From: Sphingomonas sp. NFR15
GTDB lineage: Bacteria; Pseudomonadota; Alphaproteobacteria; Sphingomonadales; Sphingomonadaceae
Assembly: GCF_900103265.1 (NCBI RefSeq)
Contig: NZ_FMWX01000007.1
Span: forward strand, 62,001 to 126,000
Length of the DNA stretch: 64,000 nucleotides
Direction: 5' to 3'
The position numbers and the translations under genes are program-made. The notes beneath the pieces are model-generated. The model made no database searches. It was not told the origin of the DNA and saw nothing but the letters and a program-made list of their open reading frames with translations. Below are positions 7,932-14,898 of the stretch, in pieces (positions within the stretch are counted from its first letter, which is position 1; every line of letters begins with the position of its first letter).

Positions 7932-8590
7932 TGGCTGCGATCGACTCCGGCCATGCCGGGCACATGGATGCGATCTACAAGACGCAGCGCCATTTCTACG
8001 ATCTCACCCGCAAATATTATCTGCTCGGCCGCGACGCGCTGATCCGCGATCTCGCGCCGCCGCCGGGCGGGAGCGTGCTGGAGATCGGCTGCGGTACCGG
8101 GCGCAACCTGATCGCGGCGGCGAAGACGTGGCCGGACGCGCGCTATTACGGGATCGATATCTCGGAGGCGATGCTGGAGACGGCGCGCGCCAATGTCGCC
8201 AAGGCCGGGCTCGGCGATCGCATCACGCTCGCGCAGGGCGATGCGACCGCGTTCGACACGGTGGCGCTGTTCGGGGTGGCGGCGTTCGACCGCATCTTCC
8301 AGAGCTATACGCTGTCGATGATCCCCGACTGGAAGGGCGCGCTACGCGAGGGCGCGGGCAAGCTCGCGCCCGGCGGGCGACTCGACATCGTCGATTTCGG
8401 CCAGCAGGAGCGGTTGCCGGGCGCGTTCAAGACGGTGCTGTTTGCGTGGCTCGCGCAGTTCGACGTGACGCCGCGTTCGGACCTGAAGGGGGCGGCCTGC
8501 TCGGTCGCGCGCGACGCCGGGCTGACCGCGAGCTTCGCCTCGCTCCGCAATGGCTATGCCTGGTCGGCACGGTTGAGCCGGGCAGGTTAA
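7931..8590 (+). CDS. btaB: BtaB, diacylglyceryl-homoserine N-methyltransferase
   Basis: BtaB trimethylates the homoserine head group made by BtaA to complete DGTS. The 219-residue class I methyltransferase has the SAM motif VLEIGCGTGRN (49-59), the acidic loop YGIDISEAML and motif FQSYTLSMIPDW. The start codon overlaps the btaA stop by one base, which argues for coupled translation; a second Met at codon 12 is a less likely start. The pairing with btaA is what fixes the substrate assignment. Confidence 0.9.
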   Translation: MAAIDSGHAGHMDAIYKTQRHFYDLTRKYYLLGRDALIRDLAPPPGGSVLEIGCGTGRNLIAAAKTWPDARYYGIDISEAMLETARANVAKAGLGDRITLAQGDATAFDTVALFGVAAFDRIFQSYTLSMIPDWKGALREGAGKLAPGGRLDIVDFGQQERLPGAFKTVLFAWLAQFDVTPRSDLKGAACSVARDAGLTASFASLRNGYAWSARLSRAG

Positions 8591-8621
8591 CGACGGGCGG
8601 CGGGTGTGGTAGGATCGCGCC

Positions 8622-9185
8622 ATGAACTCGCTCGGCCGAATCGATACACTCGGCGCCACGGCAGTCGATACGCGGGCGCGCTTCACTGCGGCTGAATTCC
8701 TGAAAATGGTCGAGACCGGCGCATTCAGCGCCATGAGGGTTGAGCTCATCGACGGAGTCCTCGAACGTATGACCCCACCGATGAGCGGCCACGGTCAGCG
8801 ACAATTCTGGGTCGGTCTGGCGCTGGCTTCGGTTCTGCCCAAAGAGCGGTTGACGGTCGAAACGGGCATAAGCGTGGATGCGGACACGGTTCTGATCTGT
8901 GACGTCGCCGCGCTGTACGCGCCAGTGGAACAGACACGAATCCTTGAACCGTCGGACGTGATGCTCGTCATTGAAATCGCGGAGACGACGGTGTCGCGAG
9001 ATAAGGACATCAAGCGGATCAAATACGCCTCAGCCGGTATCGAAACCTATTGGGTCGTCGATAGCGTTCGCTCGGCCATTCATGTGTTCACCGAACCGTT
9101 GGATGGCGATTATGCGGCGATCAATACGGTGCGGTTCGGGCAACCCTTGGCGGTGCCGGGCGCCGGAACGATCGTGATCGACTGA
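8622..9185 (+). CDS. Uma2-family (DUF820) putative endonuclease
   Basis: The 187-residue protein is of the Uma2 family, a restriction-endonuclease-like fold. It shows FTAAEFLKMVETGAF, VELIDGVLERM, and a PD-(D/E)XK-like core with Asp in CDVAALYAP, LVIEIAETTVSRD and the lysine in KRIKYASAGIETYWVVD. Family members are abundant in cyanobacteria and some proteobacteria and their biological role is unclear. It is a single gene between btaB and a repeat array, with lower GC than its neighbours. Confidence 0.85.
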   Translation: MNSLGRIDTLGATAVDTRARFTAAEFLKMVETGAFSAMRVELIDGVLERMTPPMSGHGQRQFWVGLALASVLPKERLTVETGISVDADTVLICDVAALYAPVEQTRILEPSDVMLVIEIAETTVSRDKDIKRIKYASAGIETYWVVDSVRSAIHVFTEPLDGDYAAINTVRFGQPLAVPGAGTIVID

Positions 9186-9244
9186 AGTCCCGGGGCCAGC
9201 GCACCGTTCGTGCGGGTCTTATCGAGCGTCGTGCCCGAGGCCCG

Positions 9245-9437
9245 CCCTTCGACTTCGCTCAGGGCGAACGGCGGGGGTGTGGGTTGCTCTTCGACTTCGC
9301 TCAGGCCGAACGGCGGGGTGTGGGCTGCCCTTCGACTTCGCTCAGGGCGAACGGCGGGGGCGTGGGCCGCCCTTCGACTTCGCTCAGGGTGAGTGGCGGG
9401 GGTGTGTGCCGCCTTCGACAGCCGCAGGGCGAACGGG
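9245..9437. repeat. Tandem array of 41-42-bp half-palindrome units
   Basis: The unit TTCGACTTCGCTCAGGGCGA followed by ACGGCGGGGGTGTGGG starts at 9248, 9290, 9331, 9373 and, degenerate, 9414, giving periods of 42, 41, 42 and 41 bases. Each unit is the right arm of the dispersed palindromic repeat seen elsewhere in the window. A separate CGTTCGTGC left-arm fragment lies at about 9204. Open frames through the array encode only repeat-derived peptides. Confidence 0.85.
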
Positions 9438-9455
9438 TCGTTAGCCGCCGTGCGA

Positions 9456-9536
9456 TCAGTGATGGAAGATCAGGTACAGCACCAGAATCACCGGCAGCGG
9501 CACGCCCAACAGCCAGAGAATGCAGCCTTTTCCCAT
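9456..9536 (-). CDS. Small hydrophobic membrane peptide (26 residues)
   Basis: On the minus strand the ATG at 9534-9536 opens a 26-codon frame ending in TGA at 9456-9458. The peptide starts MGKGCILWLLGVPLPVILV and ends LIFHH: a single predicted membrane helix preceded by MGKGC. Short proteins of this form recur in sphingomonads as unannotated or hypothetical genes. The predicted ribosome site (GAAGGG) is only moderate. It is transcribed in the same direction as hemA's downstream end and could be in its transcript. Confidence 0.6.
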   Translation of the reverse strand: MGKGCILWLLGVPLPVILVLYLIFHH

Positions 9537-9600
9537 CGTGATGCCCTTCGTTGCGGTTATCGTGACATAACCGCGGACATCGCCGCCAGTTCCGCCCGGA

Positions 9601-10854
9601 TCAGGCGGCCTTGCGCAGTTCCAGCCGGCTCCAGATCTCGGACAGCGCCTCGGTCAGCTCGCGCATCATCGCTTCGTCGTGTGCGGGGCCGGGGGTGAAG
9701 CGCAGCCGCTCGGTGCCGCGCGGGACGGTGGGGTAGTTGATCGGCTGGACGTACACGCCGTATTCGGCGAGCAGGATGTCGCTGATCTTCTTGGCGCGCG
9801 CCGGATCGCCGACCATCAGCGGCACGATATGCGTGTCGCCCGGCATCACCGGCAGACCGGCTTCGGAGAGCATCGCCTTGAGCTTCGCGGCGGCGGCCTG
9901 CTGCGCGTCGCGCTCGGCGCTCGACGCCTTGAGGTGGCGCACGCTCGCCAGCACGCCCGCGACCAGCACCGGCGACAGCGAGGTGGTGAAGATAAAGCCG
10001 GGCGCATAGCTGCGGATCACGTCGACGATCATCTGATCGGCCGCGATATAGCCGCCCATCACCCCGAACGCCTTGCCGAGCGTGCCCTCGATGATGGTCA
10101 GCCGGTCGGCGACGCCGTCGCGTTCCGAAATGCCGCCGCCGCGCGCGCCGTACATGCCGACCGCGTGAACCTCGTCGAGATAGGTCAGCGCGTTGTATTT
10201 GTCCGCGAGGTCGCAGATCGCCGCGATCGGCGCGATATCGCCTTCCATCGAATAGACGCTCTCGAACGCGATCAGTTTCGGCGCGGCCGGGTCGGCGGCG
10301 GCCAGCAATTCCTCGAGATGGTCGAGATCGTTGTGGCGGAACACGAACTTCTCGCAGCCGGCGTTGCGGATGCCCGCGATCATCGAGGCGTGGTTGAGTT
10401 CGTCCGAGAAGATGATGCAGCCGGGCAGGATCTTGGCGAGCGTCGCCAGCGTCGCCTCGTTCGAGACATAGCCCGAGGTAAAGAGCAAGGCGCCCTGCTT
10501 GCCGTGCAGATCGGCGAGTTCGGCTTCGAGATCGACATGGTAATGCGTGTTGCCGCCGATGTTGCGCGTGCCGCCCGAGCCGGCGCCGACGTCGTGGAGC
10601 GCCTCCTCCATCGCCGCGATCACCTTGGGGTGCTGGCCCATCGCGAGATAGTCGTTCGAGCACCACACCGTGATCGGCTTGGGGCCGTTATGCCCGGCGA
10701 AGCAGCGCGCGTTGGGATAGGCGCCCTTGTTGCGCAGGATGTCTATGAAGACACGGTAGCGGCCTTCGGCGTGCAGCCGGTCGATCGCCTGGGTGAAGAT
10801 CCGCGAGTAATCGACCCCGCGCGCCGGTGCATGCGATTCCATGATTGTCGGCAT
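9601..10854 (-). CDS. hemA: 5-aminolevulinate synthase
   Basis: It condenses glycine and succinyl-CoA to 5-aminolevulinate, the first step of the Shemin (C4) haem pathway of alphaproteobacteria. The 417-residue alpha-oxoamine synthase has [36 protein letters not shown] and the PLP lysine in EGTLGKAFG (Lys261). Start at 10854 has a purine-rich GGGAGGGGG upstream; an internal ATG at codon 5 (10842) is also possible. A candidate FNR-type site lies about 80-95 bases upstream, suggesting oxygen control. Confidence 0.96.
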   Translation of the reverse strand: MPTIMESHAPARGVDYSRIFTQAIDRLHAEGRYRVFIDILRNKGAYPNARCFAGHNGPKPITVWCSNDYLAMGQHPKVIAAMEEALHDVGAGSGGTRNIGGNTHYHVDLEAELADLHGKQGALLFTSGYVSNEATLATLAKILPGCIIFSDELNHASMIAGIRNAGCEKFVFRHNDLDHLEELLAAADPAAPKLIAFESVYSMEGDIAPIAAICDLADKYNALTYLDEVHAVGMYGARGGGISERDGVADRLTIIEGTLGKAFGVMGGYIAADQMIVDVIRSYAPGFIFTTSLSPVLVAGVLASVRHLKASSAERDAQQAAAAKLKAMLSEAGLPVMPGDTHIVPLMVGDPARAKKISDILLAEYGVYVQPINYPTVPRGTERLRFTPGPAHDEAMMRELTEALSEIWSRLELRKAA

Positions 10855-10934
10855 CTAGACCCACCCCCTCCCGAATTCCAGCGATTTGCACAGCCACCAT
10901 ACGAAGGCATTATGCGACGCACGCCGGAATCATC

Positions 10935-10948
10935 TTGTTCTGGATCAA
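10935..10948. promoter_or_regulatory. Candidate FNR/Anr-type box upstream of hemA
   Basis: TTGTTCTGGATCAA matches the FNR consensus TTGAT-N4-ATCAA at nine of ten specified positions. It lies about 81 bases before the hemA start. FnrL control of hemA is established in Rhodobacter; here it is inferred from the site alone. Confidence 0.5.
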
Positions 10949-11078
10949 ATCCGTTTCGGTCAGATCCTGCTATGAAGGCGAATATCGCAGGGCATCGAGT
11001 CGCGAGCAAGCCTGCGATCCGAAGCGCCGCCCGGCGCTTCTCCGAATGCGGCTAGGCTCGCGATGCGGAGGCGCGGTC

Positions 11079-11228
11079 ATGGACGACGTACAGGAGAACT
11101 CCCGCTATTACGCGCGACGCGCGGCGCAGGAACGGGCCGTGGTGGCGCGATCCGATGACCCGCTGGCGCGGCGCGTGCATGCCGAGCTCGCCGAACGCTA
11201 CGCGGCGCTTCGCGACTCGCGCGGCTAA
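11079..11228 (+). CDS. Small charged hypothetical protein (49 residues)
   Basis: The frame runs from ATG 11079 to TAA 11226-11228. The peptide is rich in Arg, Ala and Glu (YARRAAQERAVVARSDDP, AELAERYAALRD) and should be helical. It resembles short sphingomonad proteins of unknown function that share the YARRAAQE motif. Its stop codon overlaps that of the convergent murI gene. GGAGG-like sequence lies a few bases before the ATG (GGAGGCGCGGTC). Confidence 0.65.
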   Translation: MDDVQENSRYYARRAAQERAVVARSDDPLARRVHAELAERYAALRDSRG

Positions 11229-12022
11229 AGCGACTCGGCTTCGGCGAGCCCGAAGCGGGCGAGGGCGGGGCGGAGCGCCAAATCTTCGGCACCCGCGCCG
11301 GTGAACACCGCGCGGCCCGATCCGGGCGTTTCCGGCCAGCTCTGATCCTGCGTGAGAAAGGCGATCCGCCGCGCGATCCCGGCCGAGCCATCGACGAAGG
11401 TGAGCGGGCGCGGCGCGGCGGCGGCGAGCTGGTCCGCGACCAGCGGGAAGTGCGTGCAGGCGTTGACGATCGTGTCGATGCGGTCGCCGCCGGGCTGATC
11501 GAGCAGACCGGCGAGAATCGCGCGGTAGCGCCCCGGGGGCGCCGCCCGCCCGCGCAACGCATCCTCGGCGAGCGCGACCAGCTCGGCGGAGCCGTGACGC
11601 AGCACCAGGCAATCGGCGGCGAAGCGCGCGGCGAGATCATCGACATAGGGCTGGCGCACGGTCGCGTCGGTGCCGAGCACGCCGATCGCGCGGGTGGCGC
11701 TCGCCTCCGCCGCGGGCTTGATCGCCGGCACGGTGCCGACCACCGGCAGATCGAGCGCGCCGCGCACCGCACCGAGCGCGATCGTTGAGGCGGTGTTGCA
11801 GGCGATGACGATGAGGCGCGGGCGGTAGCGCTCGGCAAGCCGCCCGAGCAGCGCGGGCACGCGCGCGGCGATCTCCGCCTCGGTCTTGGTGCCATACGGA
11901 AAGCCCGCCGAATCGGCGACATAGACGAAGGGCGCGCGCGGCAGCAGCGCGCGCGTCGGCGCTAGCACCGAGAGGCCGCCGACACCGGAATCGAAGAACA
12001 GGATCGGGCGCGTATCCACCAT
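11225..12022 (-). CDS. murI: Glutamate racemase
   Basis: MurI makes D-glutamate for peptidoglycan. The 265-residue protein has the two catalytic cysteines in VIACNTAST (Cys75) and VNACTHFPL (Cys189), plus FFDSGVGGLSVL near the start. The ATG at 12022 places this block at the usual distance; an in-frame ATG four codons earlier (12034) is equally possible, whereas the extension to 12142 would run into plsY. It ends head-to-head with the small gene at 11079, the two stops sharing CTAA. Confidence 0.93.
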   Translation of the reverse strand: MVDTRPILFFDSGVGGLSVLAPTRALLPRAPFVYVADSAGFPYGTKTEAEIAARVPALLGRLAERYRPRLIVIACNTASTIALGAVRGALDLPVVGTVPAIKPAAEASATRAIGVLGTDATVRQPYVDDLAARFAADCLVLRHGSAELVALAEDALRGRAAPPGRYRAILAGLLDQPGGDRIDTIVNACTHFPLVADQLAAAAPRPLTFVDGSAGIARRIAFLTQDQSWPETPGSGRAVFTGAGAEDLALRPALARFGLAEAESL

Positions 12023-12140
12023 CGCCCGCGCCATACCGCCGGCCACGGATTTGACAATCGTCGCGCTTGATGAAGAGCAATGGCGCGGGCGCGCCGGGTT
12101 CGCTAGAAGCGGTGGCGTCTGGGGGCGAAACGATCCGATC

Positions 12141-12749
12141 ATGCCGACCGAATATCTCTGGGGTGCGCCGGCGGGCGTGTTGCTGCTTGGCTATCTGCTC
12201 GGCTCGATTCCGTTCGGGCTGATCCTGACGCGCGCCTTCGGTGCCGGGGATCTGCGCCAGATCGGATCGGGCAATATCGGCGCGACCAACGTGCTGCGCA
12301 CCGGCCGCAAAGGGCTGGCGGCGGCGACGCTGATCCTCGATGCGCTGAAGGGCTATGCGGCGGTGGCGATCGCCGAGGCGATTTCGCCGGGCACGGGCGT
12401 GATCGCGGCGGCGGCGGCGTTCGTCGGGCATCTCTATCCGGTGTGGCTGCGCTTTCGCGGCGGCAAGGGCGTGGCGACGCTGCTCGGCGTGGCACTCGCG
12501 CTGCACTGGCCGGTCGGGCTGGTCTATGCGGCGGTGTGGCTCGGGCTGCTCGGGGCCTTGCGGATTTCCTCGGTGGCGGGAATGGCGGCGGCGGTGAGTG
12601 CGCCGGTCGCCGCCGCGTTCTTCGACAAGTTCGACCATGTGCCGCTGCTGATCGCCTGCGCGCTGCTCGTGTTGTGGAAGCACCGCGCCAATATCGAGCG
12701 GTTGCTCGACGGCACCGAGCCGAGGGTCGGCGGCAAAGCGCGTGGCTGA
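12141..12749 (+). CDS. plsY: Glycerol-3-phosphate acyltransferase PlsY
   Basis: PlsY is the inner-membrane enzyme that acylates glycerol-3-phosphate from acyl-phosphate to start phospholipid synthesis. The 202-residue, five-helix protein has the signatures GSIPFGLIL, GSGNIGATNVLR, GHLYPVWLRFRGGKGVAT and a C-terminal WKHRANIERLLDGTE. Start at 12141 is directly before the first membrane helix; the open frame upstream overlaps murI. It overlaps dprA by eight bases. Confidence 0.95.
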   Translation: MPTEYLWGAPAGVLLLGYLLGSIPFGLILTRAFGAGDLRQIGSGNIGATNVLRTGRKGLAAATLILDALKGYAAVAIAEAISPGTGVIAAAAAFVGHLYPVWLRFRGGKGVATLLGVALALHWPVGLVYAAVWLGLLGALRISSVAGMAAAVSAPVAAAFFDKFDHVPLLIACALLVLWKHRANIERLLDGTEPRVGGKARG

Positions 12750-13824
12750 TGCCGCGTCGATCGCGCGGCTGCGGCTGATCCGCGCCGCGTCGATCGGCCC
12801 GGTCACCTATCGGCAGTTGATCGCGCGGTTCGGCGATGCGGCGGCGGCGATCGCGGCGCTGCCGGCGCTCGCCGCGCGCGGGGGCGGGCGGGCGCCGGTG
12901 GTGGCGTCGGCGGCGACGGCCGAGCGCGAGATCGCCGCCGCGCGCAAGCTCGGCGCGCGGCACCTGTTCATCGAGGATGCCGACTATCCCGAACTGCTCG
13001 CGCAGCTCGACGACGCCCCACCCGCGCTGATGGTGCGCGGCGACGCGGCGCTGCTCGCGCGCGACACGGTGGCGATGGTGGGCGCGCGCAACGCCTCGGC
13101 GGCGGCGTGCCGCTTCGCGCGCCAGCTCGCCGCCGAACTCGGCCGCGAGGGCGTGACGGTGGTGTCGGGTCTCGCGCGCGGGGTGGATACGGCGGCGCAT
13201 GTCGGCGCGATCGAGGGTGGCACCGTCGGGGTGATCGCGGGCGGGATCGACGTGGTCTATCCGCCGGAGAATGCCGCCTTGCAGGAGCGGATCGCGTGCG
13301 AGGGCCTGCTGATCGCCGAACAGCCGCCCGGCACCGAGCCGCGCGCGCGGCATTTCCCATACCGCAACCGCATCATCGCCGGCGCCTCGCTGGGGACGGT
13401 GGTGGTCGAGGCCGCGCCGCGCTCGGGCTCGCTCATTACCGCGCGGCTGGCCGGGGAGGCGGGGCGCGAGGTGATGGCGGTGCCCGGCAGCCCGCTTGAC
13501 CCGCGCGCGCAAGGCTGCAACGGGCTGATCCGCGAGGGCGCAACGCTGATCCAAGCGGCGGCGGACGTGATCGAGGCGATCCGCCCGATCGACGCGCGCG
13601 GGGTACGGTCGCGCGGGGTGCGCTTCCATGCGCCGGTCGCGGTGGATGCGAGCGAGAATGAGCGGCGGGTGGTTACCGGTTTGCTGGGGCCGGTGCCGGT
13701 CGCGGTGGACGAGCTGATCCGCCAGTCAGGTGCCGCGCCTGCGGTGGTGCAGGTGGTGTTGCTGGAGCTCGAGTTGGCCGGGCGGCTGGAGCGGCACGCC
13801 GGCGGGCGGGTGAGCCTGATCTGA
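12742..13824 (+). CDS. dprA: DNA-processing protein DprA
   Basis: DprA protects incoming single-stranded DNA and loads RecA in natural transformation. The 360-residue protein has an N-terminal SAM-like region, the Rossmann core with MVGARNASAAACRFAR, VVSGLARGVDTAAH, GGIDVVYPPEN and SGSLITARLAGEAGREVMAVPG, and a C-terminal winged-helix (ELIRQSGAAPAVVQVVLLELELAGRLER). A GTG start inside the end of plsY is used. The plsY-dprA pairing is common in alphaproteobacteria. Confidence 0.95.
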   Translation: MADAASIARLRLIRAASIGPVTYRQLIARFGDAAAAIAALPALAARGGGRAPVVASAATAEREIAAARKLGARHLFIEDADYPELLAQLDDAPPALMVRGDAALLARDTVAMVGARNASAAACRFARQLAAELGREGVTVVSGLARGVDTAAHVGAIEGGTVGVIAGGIDVVYPPENAALQERIACEGLLIAEQPPGTEPRARHFPYRNRIIAGASLGTVVVEAAPRSGSLITARLAGEAGREVMAVPGSPLDPRAQGCNGLIREGATLIQAAADVIEAIRPIDARGVRSRGVRFHAPVAVDASENERRVVTGLLGPVPVAVDELIRQSGAAPAVVQVVLLELELAGRLERHAGGRVSLI

Positions 13825-13950
13825 TCCTCCCCGCGAGCGGGGAGGTGGCGCGCGCAGCGCGACCGAGGGGGCTTCCACCAACGGTATCCTTTGGGGAAGC
13901 CCCCCTCCACCAGCCTGCGGCTGGTCCCCCGCCCCGCGAGCGGGGAGGAT
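13823..13950. repeat. Long palindromic repeat, copy A (inverted partner at 14780-14894)
   Basis: Contains CTCCCCGCGAGCGGGGAG, GGCGCGCGCAGCGCGACC, CTTCCACCAACGGTATC and CCACCAGCCTGCGGCTGGT in order, each able to form a hairpin. The reverse complement of 14780-14894 matches it over roughly 115 bases with only about ten differences by eye. Copy A adds one more CCCCGCGAGCGGGG at its right end. It begins at the dprA stop and ends at the stop of the LuxR/DUF4019 gene, so it may terminate both convergent transcripts. Confidence 0.85.
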
Positions 13951-14715
13951 TTATCCGATCGTCACGCCTGCCACGACCCAATGGCCATCCTCGCGATCGA
14001 GCGTGACCGTCTCCAACGCTTCGGCTTCGTTGGCGAAGCGGGTGCGGAACTTCGTAACGTGATAGCCGGAGGGCGGGGCGGGGAGGAACTCCTCGCTGAC
14101 GAAGGTGCGGGACAGCATGGCGCCGAGCGGAGTGCGCGCCTGTTCGGAGGCAGCGGCCCACCTCTGCAAGCTGTTATGATTGCGAAAGGCGGTACCGGTC
14201 GCGCGGTAGCTCTCGTCCCACCGTGACTGATCGAGCAAGGCAAGCCATTGGCGCGCGGTGTCCACCGCCGCCGCATCCGGCGTCTCGGTAGCGGACGTTG
14301 GGGGAGATGACGCCTGGGGCAGCGCGGCGAGCAAGGCGAGACCGAGAACGAGCGTCATGAGCACGACTCCAAAGAGGATTGGGCGGCGGTATGCCTGCCC
14401 TGCGCCGGCGATCGGCGCGGTCTCCTGATCGCGCCCGAGGCGGGTCGCGTCTGCCCCGATTTCCGTGTCCCCAACCGTATCGGGGGCGGAAGGGACGATG
14501 TCGCCGCCTTCGGCCTCCAGCAGCATGCGCGCGGCCTCGCGGCTGCTCGATACTTCCATCTTGCGCCGGGCATCGCGGAGGCGCTCGTTGATCGTATGGA
14601 CTGACAGCCCGAGACTGCGCGCGATGGACTTGGCGTCGTACCCGCGAACGATGAGGCGAAGCGTCTGCTTCTCCTTCTCGGTGAGCGCGTCAAACCCTGT
14701 TTTTGGCGTCGTCAT
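13951..14715 (-). CDS. Membrane-anchored LuxR-type regulator with DUF4019 domain
   Basis: The 254-residue protein has an N-terminal LuxR/GerE helix-turn-helix (about residues 9-65, FDALTEKEKQTLRLIVRGY and SLGLSVHTINERLRDAR), a polar linker, one membrane helix (112-132) and a C-terminal DUF4019 domain (about 152-252, TARQWLALLDQSRWDESY) that would lie in the periplasm. The topology suggests a one-component sensor that reads the periplasm and binds DNA from the membrane. ATG 14715 is chosen because it starts just before the helix-turn-helix; the frame extends to 14826 but that part is encoded by repeat sequence. The gene is bracketed by inverted repeats. Confidence 0.85.
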   Translation of the reverse strand: MTTPKTGFDALTEKEKQTLRLIVRGYDAKSIARSLGLSVHTINERLRDARRKMEVSSSREAARMLLEAEGGDIVPSAPDTVGDTEIGADATRLGRDQETAPIAGAGQAYRRPILFGVVLMTLVLGLALLAALPQASSPPTSATETPDAAAVDTARQWLALLDQSRWDESYRATGTAFRNHNSLQRWAAASEQARTPLGAMLSRTFVSEEFLPAPPSGYHVTKFRTRFANEAEALETVTLDREDGHWVVAGVTIG

Positions 14716-14779
14716 GCCTGCTCGGCCTATGACCGGGGTATCGCCGCGACCACCCCAAAAAATCTGTATCCTTTCCGGC

Positions 14780-14894
14780 ACGGGGAGGGGGACCAGCCGC
14801 AGGCTGGTGGAGGGGGGCTTCCCCAAACGGTATCGTTCGAGGAAGCCCCCTCCGTCGCGCTGCGCGCGCCACCTCCCCGCAAGCGGGGAGGATC
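14780..14894. repeat. Long palindromic repeat, copy B (inverted relative to 13823-13950)
   Basis: Reverse-complement copy of the 13823-13950 element: GGACCAGCCGCAGGCTGGTGG, CTTCCCCAAACGGTATCG and CTCCCCGCAAGCGGGGAG appear in the opposite order. It ends four bases before the stop codon of the M13 peptidase gene and lies just upstream of the LuxR/DUF4019 start. Confidence 0.85.
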
Positions 14895-14898
14895 AGTG

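Noticed and set aside
9245..9437. CRISPR-like array
   Set aside because: The 41-42-bp units are continuous tandem copies of a known repeat arm without unique spacers of constant length, and there are no cas genes.
13823..14894. An insertion sequence with terminal inverted repeats
   Set aside because: The enclosed gene is a LuxR/DUF4019 regulator, not a transposase, and no target-site duplication is apparent at the outer ends.
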